From contig CAUJGS010000012.1 in NCBI GenBank assembly GCA_963170185.1, positions 1 through 36,080 of the forward strand: DNA of 36,080 nucleotides. The letters are read 5' to 3'. The position numbers and the translations under genes are program-made. Each line of letters opens with the position of its first letter. Positions within the stretch are counted from its first letter, which is position 1. This document shows, piece by piece, positions 5,568 to 15,551 of the stretch. The DNA comes from Bdellovibrionota bacterium. Lineage in GTDB: Bacteria; Bdellovibrionota; Bdellovibrionia; Bdellovibrionales; JAMPXM01. A model generated the notes under the pieces. That model did not search any database, was not told the origin of the DNA, and worked only from the letters and a program-made list of their open reading frames with translations.

Positions 5568-7514
5568 ATGAAGCGTAATGATGCGAAATGGACAACGCCG
5601 CGAATTCTTGAGACAAACTCTTCTTCAGTGAAACGCGATGAACTCTTTCAACTTTTCACACAAGGCCAGGTCGACGGGATTCTCGCCCTCGATCGTCGGG
5701 CGGTTTTAAAGGCCGGCTCGCAAGACCTGCTTGCGGCGTCGCTCGTTTTGCGCGGCGAGCTTGAGGAGGCGTTGGCGCTCGCCGCGAATATTGAGAAACG
5801 CGACGAATCCGGTCTCGTTAGTTTTTTCTTGGGACTTGGACTCGCGCGTTCGGGAAGCCTTGAGGACGCCCATCGCCGTCTTGAGCGCATTAAAAGTCTC
5901 AAATCTCGTCGGGAAAATCTCGTCGGATTTTTTGGTTTTCAGCTTGAAGGCTTCATTCGCTATTTGCAGGGCGAGTCCACGACCGAGCTTTCGCGAAAGG
6001 CCTTGGCCGAAGCGCAGCAGTCGACAAGCCGCCTTGAGCCACTGGCGCGGATATTGGCTCTGGATCTGCTGGGACATTCCTACGTGCGAACGGGAGAGGT
6101 TCGTTTAGGGCTTAAAACTCTGCGTCTTGCCAAGCGAGCCGCAGAGACGGCGAGGCATCGAAGTTTTCCGACGGCCATTGCGATTTCGCTTTTGAAATAC
6201 GAAGCGGCTTTTGGACTCGAGCCCGAGCGAGTGATGGCTCGTCTCATGCGAGCCTTGGTGGAACTTGATCCCAAAGACTCGTACTCGCGTTCGGAGCTAA
6301 GATTGGAGTTGGCCCGTCAGGCGATTTTGCGCGGACAGCTTCGAACAGCTAGGCGCGTTTTGGATTCGGCGTCGCCGGATATCTTGGGTTCGAAGAACTG
6401 GTTACAGACGGCGTGGCTGCATCTGCGCTTGGCGTGGATGGCAAAACTTGAGGGACGTCCGCTTGAGGTTCTCTTTAGCCTTCAGAGCGCGGAATCAGCG
6501 CTTCGCGACGGCAAGGAGCAGAGTCTGGAAAAGGACCTTCTACTTAAGATCTATAGTTTTCGTGTAGCGACACTTCGCGATCTGCGCAGTGAGCTTGAGG
6601 GAGCGGCCGCCATCGATGATCTGAAGTATCGGATCGCGAAAGCGGAACAGGACCATAAGTCGTTGGCCAGTTTGCAACCGGCAAAATATGGAATTGAACG
6701 TCGCATCTTCGCGCGTCGCGAGAACTCTGCAGTGGGGTTTCAAGAGGGAGAAGATCCGTTTGGTGATCTGATGGATCGTTTGGCGTTAGAAGGCCAGGCG
6801 CCATCGCTGGGACTGACCAAAGAGCTGCTAACGCGAGGGTATTTGGGGATTTTGCTCTCGACGATGGGCCTTCGTTTTGGTCGCAATCTTTTGCTCTTAG
6901 GCCTGCCCAATGAAGCTATTTTGGTGATTGAAGGCGGGGAAGCGAAGATCGTTCGCGAAGGACTTGGCGGACTTCTCGGGCGACTTTTGCTGCATCTTTC
7001 GCCGGGGCCGAGCACCAAGGCGGCGGCAATCGAGGCGGTTTGGGGGTATCGGTACGACTCTGAACGGCATGATCGCCTCTTGGCCGTCGCGGTCACGCGG
7101 TTAAGAAAGCTATTGGGCGGCGGGTTACCGTGGGTTTCGATTTCGGGGGAGCGAGTTTTTCTCCATCCCGAAGCCAGTTTAAGGACGTGGTCCGAGTTTG
7201 CGCCAGCGTCGGCTCAGGCCCCGCAAGGGGTTTCGTGGATGGTGAAATCGCGTGAAGACTGGCCACAGAGGCTACCGCGGCCCTCGCTCAGTCCTTCACT
7301 GAATCAACAGGAAACGGGCCGATTGAGAATCCGTCAGTTGCAGGTCCTAGAGGACCTTGCTACACGAGGGGATGTCGGGGTGCAGGATCTGGTTTCAAGA
7401 TTTGGCATATCGCGAGCAAGCGCTTTGCGTGATCTCGGTGAGATGGTGTCGCTAGGACTCTTGATCCGAACAGGATCGACCCGAGCGACCCGGTATATTT
7501 TAAAGCAGGCTTAA
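5568..7514 (+). CDS. Large regulator-like protein with helical repeats and two winged-helix regions
   Basis: The protein has 648 residues and no signal peptide. Residues from about 20 to 380 are almost wholly helical, with Ala/Leu-rich paired helices that look like TPR-type repeats. At about 465-543 there is a segment like the OmpR/SARP winged helix, including IEAVWGYRYDSERHDRLL cut here to its key parts: AVWGYRYD, then VTRLRKLLG and a final strand SISGERVFLHP. At about 585-648 a second winged helix of DeoR/MarR flavour is visible (VQDLVSRFGISRASALRDL, GLLIRTG). Such a combination points to a transcription factor that senses a partner through its helical part. The family is not one I can name. 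It is divergent from the cytochrome set, and a secreted-protein gene follows 12 bases later. The ribosome site is weak. Confidence 0.75.
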   Translation: MKRNDAKWTTPRILETNSSSVKRDELFQLFTQGQVDGILALDRRAVLKAGSQDLLAASLVLRGELEEALALAANIEKRDESGLVSFFLGLGLARSGSLEDAHRRLERIKSLKSRRENLVGFFGFQLEGFIRYLQGESTTELSRKALAEAQQSTSRLEPLARILALDLLGHSYVRTGEVRLGLKTLRLAKRAAETARHRSFPTAIAISLLKYEAAFGLEPERVMARLMRALVELDPKDSYSRSELRLELARQAILRGQLRTARRVLDSASPDILGSKNWLQTAWLHLRLAWMAKLEGRPLEVLFSLQSAESALRDGKEQSLEKDLLLKIYSFRVATLRDLRSELEGAAAIDDLKYRIAKAEQDHKSLASLQPAKYGIERRIFARRENSAVGFQEGEDPFGDLMDRLALEGQAPSLGLTKELLTRGYLGILLSTMGLRFGRNLLLLGLPNEAILVIEGGEAKIVREGLGGLLGRLLLHLSPGPSTKAAAIEAVWGYRYDSERHDRLLAVAVTRLRKLLGGGLPWVSISGERVFLHPEASLRTWSEFAPASAQAPQGVSWMVKSREDWPQRLPRPSLSPSLNQQETGRLRIRQLQVLEDLATRGDVGVQDLVSRFGISRASALRDLGEMVSLGLLIRTGSTRATRYILKQA

Positions 7515-7526
7515 AAGAGGGGGGAT

Positions 7527-9202
<1,676 letters not shown>

Positions 9203-9283
9203 GGCGTCGCTTCAGCTTGCCAAGTCTTCGCTTTTAGAGTGATTCTTGATCCGATTCGCACGAATTGTAGATCAGGAGTAGAG

Positions 9284-9715
9284 ATGATCGGTTTTACGAA
9301 ATTCCCATTCTCAAAAACACCAGCCTTGATGGCAGCGGCTGTCGGATTGATGACAGCACTTGTTCCGGCTTTGGCGATGGCTGAAGCGGCGGCTGGTCAG
9401 GCACAACCACCAGCTTGGGTTCAAATGGTCCCGCTGATTGCGATGGTAGGGATCTTTTATTTCCTTATCCTTCGCCCTCAACAAAAGCGCGAAAAGCAAA
9501 GACAGGGCTTTATCTCGGCGTTGAAGCGCGGTGATGAAGTGGTGCTCTCGTCTGGAATTCTTGGACGAGTGGAAGGTATGACGGATCAGGTGATCACGCT
9601 GGAAATCGCGGACGGAGTTCGCGTGAAGGTTCTGCGCACGGCGATTGCGTCGTCGGTTCAGGCGATGACTCAAGGTGCGGCGGCGGCAGCTGAAGCTAAG
9701 GGAGGCAAGGCGTGA
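9284..9715 (+). CDS. yajC: Sec translocon accessory protein YajC
   Basis: YajC is a small inner-membrane protein that associates with SecD-SecF and the SecYEG channel. The diagnostic part is the membrane segment MVPLIAMVGIFYFLILRPQQKREK followed by a cytoplasmic KOW-like domain: LKRGDEVVLSSGILGRVEG and IADGVRVKVLRTAI; the first of these is given only as landmarks (IFYFLILRPQQK). The start chosen is ATG 9284 with AGGAG seven bases upstream; an in-frame TTG 45 bases earlier lacks a ribosome site. The protein has an extra N-terminal part of about 45 residues with its own hydrophobic segment ending ALAMAEA, like a signal peptide, which classical YajC lacks. Its stop overlaps the secD start as GTGA, indicating coupled translation. 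Confidence 0.93.
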   Translation: MIGFTKFPFSKTPALMAAAVGLMTALVPALAMAEAAAGQAQPPAWVQMVPLIAMVGIFYFLILRPQQKREKQRQGFISALKRGDEVVLSSGILGRVEGMTDQVITLEIADGVRVKVLRTAIASSVQAMTQGAAAAAEAKGGKA

Positions 9716-11436
9716 AACCACAAGCTATTGGATGGCGCTTGGCCGTAACGGCCGCTGTGGCAATTATGGGAATCATTTGGATGGTTCCAAACTTCGTCGA
9801 CACCTCGAAAATGTGGTGGCCGACGAAGGACAAGATGACGCTGGGTCTGGATATCCAAGGTGGACTGCACCTGGTTCTGCGCGCTGACATCGAAGGTGCG
9901 CTGAAGCAAGAGGCTGGTCGAATCGCCGCAGGTCTGGCGGAAGAACTTCGTCGCTCCAACATCGCGTTCAGCGGGATCAAGCAAGGTGACGCGGCTCGCG
10001 GCGAGATGGAAATCTCGACAGCGAACGAAACCGACGCTGAGGCCGTAAAGAAAAAGATCGAAGAGATGTACGGCCCAATGTTTAGCCTTGCGACTTCGGC
10101 GACTGGAGTGAAGGCCACGTTTGGTGAGCTTCACGTCCGTGAATTTGGCAAGGGCACGGTTGAGCGTGCGATTGAAACGATCCGCAACCGGATCGATGAG
10201 TTCGGTGTTGCGGAACCGTCGATCACGGCTCAGGGCGACGACCGTATTCTTGTTCAGCTTCCCGGGATTCAGGACTCGGCCAGTGCAAAGGAGCTGATCA
10301 ACAAGACGGCTCGTTTGGACTTCTATATCGTCAATCCTGAATTTGATAATCAGATGGATGCTGGCCAAGGTGGATTTAGCAAGCTCTTGGCGATGATCGA
10401 AGAGGCGGAAAAGGCGGGCGGATTCAAGCTCGGGCCGGACCTGAAGTACTCGGCCTACGTCGAAAAACTCAATGCGGCCTTGAAGGGAAAACTTCCGGAA
10501 GGTTCGTTGGTCCTATTTGAAAAGCCAGACAATGCCGAGACCATGGAAGCAGGCCGTATTCCCTACGTGCTGATGCAATCGGAAACGGTTCCTGGCGATC
10601 TTTTGACGGACGCGTTTGTTGCGCCAGGTGAAACCGGTGCACCCGAAGTGAACTTCCGTCTGGATGCAGCTGGTGGTCGCGCGATGGGCACGATGACCGA
10701 AAAGCACACGGGCCGCCGAATGGCGATCGTGCTCGATCGCATCGTCAAAACAGCACCCGTGATCAATAGCAAGATCACAAACTCGGGTCGTATCACGCTA
10801 GGTCGAACGGGTGGGTATGATGCGACTTTGAAAGAAGCGAAGAATATTTCGATCACATTGAAATCGGGCGCGTTGCCTGCGGCTCTCGAGCAGTTGGAAG
10901 AGCGCACGGTTGGTCCGACAGTTGGAGCGGACGCAATCGAAAAAGGTCAGCTCGGCGCTTTGGTCGGAATCGGTCTGATCTTCATTTTCAATATGGTCTA
11001 CTATCGTTCGTTTGGTCTGATGGCAAACCTCTCGCTTGTGTTGAACCTTGTGCTCACGATGGCGGTGCTCTCGGCTCTTGGCGCGACGCTGACACTTCCG
11101 GGTGTTGCGGGTCTCGCGCTGGGTCTTGGTATGGCAGTCGACGCTTCGGTCATCATCTTTGAGCGGATCAAAGAGGAGATGCGAGCAGGGAAGACGCTTG
11201 CGATGTCAGTGGGACTTGGTTTTGACAAGGCCTTCTCGGCGATCATGGATTCCAACATCACGTCGATCATGGTTTGCGTGGTGCTGATGTACTACGGAAC
11301 TGGTCCAATTCGTGGATTCGCGGTGACGCTGATGACAGGTCTCTTTGTCACGCTCTTCACTGGGGTCTTTGCGTCGCGTGTGCTTCTCGACTTGATCGTG
11401 AGCAAGTGGAAACTCAACCCTTCGATTAAATGGTAA
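9712..11436 (+). CDS. secD: Protein translocase subunit SecD
   Basis: SecD works with SecF as an RND-type membrane protein that uses the proton gradient to pull exported proteins through SecYEG. The 574 residues contain the first membrane helix (about 7-24), the motif LGLDIQGGLHLVL (about 44-56), a large periplasmic region with ETIRNRIDEFGV and ILVQLPGI, and then five membrane helices at the C-terminus including GLALGLGMAVDASVIIFERI. The start is a GTG overlapping the yajC stop, with GGAGG ten bases upstream. The stop falls 20 bases before the preferred secF ATG. Length is close to that of many SecD proteins outside the enterobacteria. Confidence 0.97.
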   Translation: MKPQAIGWRLAVTAAVAIMGIIWMVPNFVDTSKMWWPTKDKMTLGLDIQGGLHLVLRADIEGALKQEAGRIAAGLAEELRRSNIAFSGIKQGDAARGEMEISTANETDAEAVKKKIEEMYGPMFSLATSATGVKATFGELHVREFGKGTVERAIETIRNRIDEFGVAEPSITAQGDDRILVQLPGIQDSASAKELINKTARLDFYIVNPEFDNQMDAGQGGFSKLLAMIEEAEKAGGFKLGPDLKYSAYVEKLNAALKGKLPEGSLVLFEKPDNAETMEAGRIPYVLMQSETVPGDLLTDAFVAPGETGAPEVNFRLDAAGGRAMGTMTEKHTGRRMAIVLDRIVKTAPVINSKITNSGRITLGRTGGYDATLKEAKNISITLKSGALPAALEQLEERTVGPTVGADAIEKGQLGALVGIGLIFIFNMVYYRSFGLMANLSLVLNLVLTMAVLSALGATLTLPGVAGLALGLGMAVDASVIIFERIKEEMRAGKTLAMSVGLGFDKAFSAIMDSNITSIMVCVVLMYYGTGPIRGFAVTLMTGLFVTLFTGVFASRVLLDLIVSKWKLNPSIKW

Positions 11437-11456
11437 GCGGGAAGACGGAGAATAAA

Positions 11457-12443
11457 ATGACGACAGCAAAACAAAAATTCTCAGTAGCCGGCGAAAAGAT
11501 GGAAGGGATTGATTTTATCCGATTGGCCAAGCCAATGGGTGGACTCTCTCTTTTGCTCGTTGTGATCTCGCTAGCTTTGATTCTGACAAAGGGCTTTAAC
11601 TACGGTATCGACTTCACCGGCGGTACAGAGATGCAGGTCAAGTTTGGCTCGGCGGTTTCTGTTGAACAGGTTCGTGCCGTGCTGACAGAAGTTGGCGCAG
11701 GCAGCGCTTCGGTTCAAACCTTTGGCGAAGCCAACGAGTTCTTGATTCGCATCGGAACACCTGAGCTGGCGGATGCCAACGCTCAGAACCGCGAACTCAA
11801 CGCACTCTTGGAAAAGGTCAAAACGGGCCTCAGTTCAAAGCTTGGGATGAAAGCGGAAGAACTTCTGCGCGTCGACACGGTAGGACCGCAGGTCGGAAGC
11901 GAACTGAAGAAAAACGGCCTCCTGGCGGCGTTCTACAGTCTTTTGGTTCTTCTCATCTATATCTCGGTTCGATTTGACTACGCTTACGCGCCAGGTGCGA
12001 TCATCTGTCTTGTTCACGACTCGCTCATCACACTGGGTGTGTTTGCGATCATGGGCCGCGAAGTAAACGTACAAATCATCGCGTCGATTCTCACTCTCAT
12101 TGGTTATTCGCTGAACGACACCATCGTGACGTTTGACCGGATTCGTGAAATGGCACCGCTCAACCGTGACAAGTCGCTCGCGTTCATTTTGAACAAAGGG
12201 ATCAACGAAACGCTTGGTCGTACGATTTTGACGGCGGTTTCGACTTTGTTTGCGTGTTTGGGGCTTTACTTCTTGTCGGGCGGTGTGATCGCGGAGATCG
12301 CGTTTACCTTGATCATCGGTATCGTTGTCGGTGCTTACTCAACGATTTACGTTGCGGCTCCAATGATCATGCTGATGGACAAACTCACTCCTGGATCGAC
12401 AGCGGCGATTCCTCACGCAACGTCTGCGGTAAAACCAGCGTAA
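11457..12443 (+). CDS. secF: Protein translocase subunit SecF
   Basis: SecF is the partner of SecD in the inner membrane. Visible marks are the first membrane helix (GGLSLLLVVISLALIL), the motif YGIDFTGGTEMQV, a periplasmic domain, then helices with AIICLVHDSLITLGVF and LIGYSLNDTIVTFDRIRE, the latter carrying the conserved polar residues of the proton path. It has 328 residues from ATG 11457, chosen because GGAG lies six bases upstream. An earlier in-frame ATG at 11430 overlaps the secD stop and would add nine residues. The protein ends with a short flexible Ala-rich tail. Confidence 0.97.
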   Translation: MTTAKQKFSVAGEKMEGIDFIRLAKPMGGLSLLLVVISLALILTKGFNYGIDFTGGTEMQVKFGSAVSVEQVRAVLTEVGAGSASVQTFGEANEFLIRIGTPELADANAQNRELNALLEKVKTGLSSKLGMKAEELLRVDTVGPQVGSELKKNGLLAAFYSLLVLLIYISVRFDYAYAPGAIICLVHDSLITLGVFAIMGREVNVQIIASILTLIGYSLNDTIVTFDRIREMAPLNRDKSLAFILNKGINETLGRTILTAVSTLFACLGLYFLSGGVIAEIAFTLIIGIVVGAYSTIYVAAPMIMLMDKLTPGSTAAIPHATSAVKPA

Positions 12444-12458
12444 CAGAGAGGCGGTAGG

Positions 12459-14393
12459 TTGGCAGACTCGCAGATCGAGCCCCTATCTCCAAACAGGCCC
12501 CCGATGAATACCTCGCAAGAGGGCTCGTCGGGGCTTGTTTTTGATACCAAGGCCACAACTCCTGGCAGGATCTGGCGCAAGCGCGCAGCTTCTTCGGAGC
12601 CAGGTTTTGAGCGAGGCGAAAACGACGAAGCTTCGGGCTCGCAGGCCGCACAGTTAGCGTCTGGCGTTCCTCGCGCATTGAAAGAGGTGCTCACGCACCG
12701 AGGGCTTAAGACCGATTCGGACCTTGCATGGTGGTTTCGTCCGAGCCTTAAATCGCTTCGAGATCCGCTTTTACTAAAGGACTTGGACCAGGCGATTCGC
12801 CGCTTGGTAGAGGCTCGGCGAAAACAAGAACATGTTCTTCTTTATGCGGATTACGATCTCGACGGCACAAGTGGCCTGGCTCTGGCGCTTGAGGCTTTCG
12901 AACTTCTGGGTTTCCAAAATGTTTCAGGCTATCAGCCGCAGCGACTGACCGAAGGCTACGGACTTCACTCCGCGGCGATCGAAAAGCTTCATGCCGAGCG
13001 TGGGGTTCAGGTTCTGGTTTCTATCGATCTTGGAATCACGGCGATGGAAGAGGCGGCTTTCGCCAAGGGTCTTGGAATCGACGTGATCATCACGGACCAC
13101 CATTTACCAAAAACGGATGACACTGGTGCGGTTGTGCTGCCGCAGGCGGCGGCGGTTGTAAATCCAAACCGTGGTGACTGCGAATCAGACCTTGGTCATC
13201 TTTGCGGAACGGGTGTGATCTTTTATCTCGTGCTTGCGCTTCGCCGGGCTCTCTTGGAAGAGGGGCTTGTTCAAACCGACGAGCAGGCGGCGTTTGATCC
13301 GAAACGGCTCTTGGATTGTTTTGCGATTGGAACGATCACGGACCTTGTTCCGCTTCAGGCGGAAAACCGCATTCTCGTGAAGCACGGACTTGTGCGTTTG
13401 GCTGAAACCGAACGCCCGGGACTTAGCGAACTTTTAAAAGCTCTCGATCTTTGGGGGCGCCCGCTGACGGCGCAAGATGTGGCGATTCGTTTTGCACCCA
13501 AGTTAAACGCGCTCTCGCGTATGGGGTCTGGCATTCAGCCAATCGATCTCTATCTGGAGACCGACAAGGAAAAAGCTCGCGAGATGGTGGCCCGAGTCTT
13601 GGCAAACAACCAAGATCGTCAGGCCTCACAAAAACTTGCCGATGACGAAGCTGATAGGATTTTAAAAGAGACGCCGCCCAATGGTGTGATTGCGATTTCG
13701 AGCGAAAAGTTTCATCGCGGCGTTGTCGGTCTCGTGGCGACCAAGCTTAGCCAGCGTTACGGGGTTCCTGCGTTCATCGGAGCGGTTGAAGGCGAGTCGG
13801 GTTCGATTGTTGGAAGTGCTCGCGTTCCGACGGGCCTTCGCGCGAATCTTTTGGAGGCGATGGCTCACGCTTCTAATCACTTGGACCAATTCGGTGGCCA
13901 CGCCATGGCGGCCGGTTTTGAAGCCAAGCGCTCGGAGTTTGGCGAGTTTCGCGAGGCCTTGGAAGTCTGGGCTAAGACCCTGGTCTCAGAGGATGAGCTG
14001 GGTGGGCATGTTGTGGAGTTTGACGCTGCGTGCATGTTGAGCGAGCTGACGCCGAGCTTCATGAACTGGTACGAGCACATGGGGCCATTTGGCTCGCAAG
14101 CACCTGTGCCGATGTTCCTTTTCAGCGACTGTTTGGTTTCTCAAGTGAAAGCGTTAAAGGGCGGCCATTTGCGACTTCGTTTGGCGCAAGTCGGAGCGCC
14201 TCCCATTCAGGCGATTTGGTTTAGCCCACCGAAAATAGATGGGATCGAAGACCTGGGGCTTTTGCAGGGTCAGCGTGTGGATGTCATAGGCGAAGTGCAA
14301 TGGAATCACTATCAGGGTTCACGCACGATTCAGCTTCTTGTGAGCGATATAAAGATCGCTTCATCGGGTATTGCGACGGGCCAGAATGCGTGA
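12459..14393 (+). CDS. recJ: Single-stranded-DNA-specific exonuclease RecJ
   Basis: RecJ digests single-stranded DNA 5' to 3' in recombination and mismatch or base-excision repair. The DHH phosphoesterase motifs are visible: motif I as ADYDLDG (Asp131 and Asp133), motif II near SIDLGIT (Asp190), and DHH at 213-215 in IITDHHLP. Further marks are VVNPNR, LCGTGVIFYL, a DHHA1-domain HRGVVGLVA, and GGHAMAAGF. The OB-like C-terminal region follows. It has 644 residues, about 65 more than the E. coli enzyme, mostly as a polar N-terminal extension. The TTG start at 12459 has AGAGGCGG five bases upstream; ATG 12504 is an alternative that would shorten this extension. Position after secF is common in this group. 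Confidence 0.95.
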   Translation: MADSQIEPLSPNRPPMNTSQEGSSGLVFDTKATTPGRIWRKRAASSEPGFERGENDEASGSQAAQLASGVPRALKEVLTHRGLKTDSDLAWWFRPSLKSLRDPLLLKDLDQAIRRLVEARRKQEHVLLYADYDLDGTSGLALALEAFELLGFQNVSGYQPQRLTEGYGLHSAAIEKLHAERGVQVLVSIDLGITAMEEAAFAKGLGIDVIITDHHLPKTDDTGAVVLPQAAAVVNPNRGDCESDLGHLCGTGVIFYLVLALRRALLEEGLVQTDEQAAFDPKRLLDCFAIGTITDLVPLQAENRILVKHGLVRLAETERPGLSELLKALDLWGRPLTAQDVAIRFAPKLNALSRMGSGIQPIDLYLETDKEKAREMVARVLANNQDRQASQKLADDEADRILKETPPNGVIAISSEKFHRGVVGLVATKLSQRYGVPAFIGAVEGESGSIVGSARVPTGLRANLLEAMAHASNHLDQFGGHAMAAGFEAKRSEFGEFREALEVWAKTLVSEDELGGHVVEFDAACMLSELTPSFMNWYEHMGPFGSQAPVPMFLFSDCLVSQVKALKGGHLRLRLAQVGAPPIQAIWFSPPKIDGIEDLGLLQGQRVDVIGEVQWNHYQGSRTIQLLVSDIKIASSGIATGQNA

Positions 14394-14395
14394 TA

Positions 14396-14417
14396 GCCCT
14401 CCAGTCGGCTGGGGGGC
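14396..14417 (+). promoter_or_regulatory. Hairpin that hides a ribosome-binding site
   Basis: Nine bases, GCCCTCCAG (14396-14404), pair with CTGGGGGGC (14409-14417) with one G-T pair and a TCGG loop. The run GGGGGG (14411-14416) is the only good ribosome-binding candidate for the ATG at 14423. The hairpin begins two bases after the recJ stop. Folded, it would block translation of the next gene; read-through by ribosomes finishing recJ might open it. No T-run follows, so it is not a typical terminator. Confidence 0.5.
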
Positions 14418-14422
14418 TAAAC

Positions 14423-14884
14423 ATGGGCGTTCACACAAAGCTTCAGAATCAAATTCAGACCGAGATTCAAAACCGCATCCAACAAACAAAACAAGTGATC
14501 AAGTCGACGGTTCCTCCAAAACTCATGGAGCGCGCCGACCAGGTTCTTTTGGAGCTTTCGCACACCGGCCAGACTATTCCGAATCTGCTCAAGCAGACCT
14601 TTAAAAAAATCGAAGGCAATCCGCATGATGTGATTGGACGCTTGGGGCGCACGGTGATCGAGCGCGCCGAAAGCGTGCGTGCGACTTTGACTAGGCCGAT
14701 GGTGAACAGGGCGGCCGCAGAAGCGACCCCAGAAGCGGTCGCAGTCGAAACAGCCGAGCCTGTCGCCGCACAAGCCTCTGAACTCTCTGCGCCCAAGAAA
14801 AAACCTGTACGCAAAAAAGTGGCGACCAAGGCCAAGACCGAGGCCAAGACCGAGGCACCGACACGGAAAGCTAAAAAAAAGTAG
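14423..14884 (+). CDS. Helical protein with a lysine/alanine-rich tail, unknown function
   Basis: I do not recognise this 153-residue protein. The first 95 residues look helical and amphipathic, with Gln-rich heptad-like spacing (LQNQIQTEIQNRIQQTKQ) and no signal peptide. Residues 96-125 are Ala, Glu and Val rich. The last 30 are strongly basic (KKKPVRKKVATKAK), ending in KAKKK, like histone H1 or phasin-like tails, so nucleic-acid or polymer binding is possible. ATG 14423 is chosen because upstream in-frame starts would overlap recJ. Its ribosome site lies in the hairpin at 14396-14417. The stop precedes queC by ten bases, suggesting shared transcription. Confidence 0.7.
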   Translation: MGVHTKLQNQIQTEIQNRIQQTKQVIKSTVPPKLMERADQVLLELSHTGQTIPNLLKQTFKKIEGNPHDVIGRLGRTVIERAESVRATLTRPMVNRAAAEATPEAVAVETAEPVAAQASELSAPKKKPVRKKVATKAKTEAKTEAPTRKAKKK

Positions 14885-14894
14885 GGAGAAGCTC

Positions 14895-15545
14895 GTGAAC
14901 TCCGTCGTTTTGCTCTCAAGTGGATTAGATTCGACGGTGAATCTCTACGAAGCTCTTGAAAAGTCGGAAGTTCGACTTGCGATCACGTTTGACTACGGTC
15001 AGCGCGCGGCCGCACGTGAAGTCGCTCGCGCAAGAGAGATGACCTCGCGTTTGAATATTCCCCACAAGGTGATCGAGCTTGCGTGGTTTCGCGACTTCAC
15101 GAAGACTTCTTTGGTCGACCGCTCGCAAGACGTTCCGACTTCGGCGGTCGAAATCGACAATCTTAAAGCCAGTTTTGAAACGGCAAAAGCGGTTTGGGTT
15201 CCTAATCGCAACGGGATCTTTCTCAATATCGGGGCGGCATTCGCAGAAAGCCTTGGAGCCAAGTGGTTGGTTCCGGGATTCAATGCCGAGGAGGCCGCCA
15301 CGTTTCCCGATAATTCGCAAGCCTATCTGGAAGTGGCGACCAAGGCGTTTGGCTTTTCGACGGGGAACCAAGTCGAAGTGAAATGCTTCACCACGGCGAT
15401 GGATAAGACCCAGATCGTGGCACGCGGCAAAGAGCTGGGTGTCCCGTTTGAGTTAATTTGGACATGTTATTTCGGAGAAGAAAAACCGTGTGGACAGTGC
15501 GAGTCGTGTCGACGGTTTCAACGCGCACTTCAAGCGAACGGGTGA
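14895..15545 (+). CDS. queC: 7-cyano-7-deazaguanine synthase QueC
   Basis: QueC turns 7-carboxy-7-deazaguanine into preQ0 with ATP and ammonia, an early queuosine step. The PP-loop reads LSSGLDST (residues 7-14), with Ser in place of the first Gly of the usual SGGxDS. Zinc ligands are C191, C199, C202 and C205 (TCYFGEEKPCGQCESC). The stretch NAEEAATFPDNSQAYLEV replaces the D..GYPDCR stretch seen in well-studied QueC, so it belongs to a distinct subgroup. It has 216 residues. The GTG start has AGGGAGAA eight bases upstream. A DUF366 gene follows six bases after its stop. queD, queE and folE are not in the window. Confidence 0.92.
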   Translation: MNSVVLLSSGLDSTVNLYEALEKSEVRLAITFDYGQRAAAREVARAREMTSRLNIPHKVIELAWFRDFTKTSLVDRSQDVPTSAVEIDNLKASFETAKAVWVPNRNGIFLNIGAAFAESLGAKWLVPGFNAEEAATFPDNSQAYLEVATKAFGFSTGNQVEVKCFTTAMDKTQIVARGKELGVPFELIWTCYFGEEKPCGQCESCRRFQRALQANG

Positions 15546-15551
15546 TCCTAA

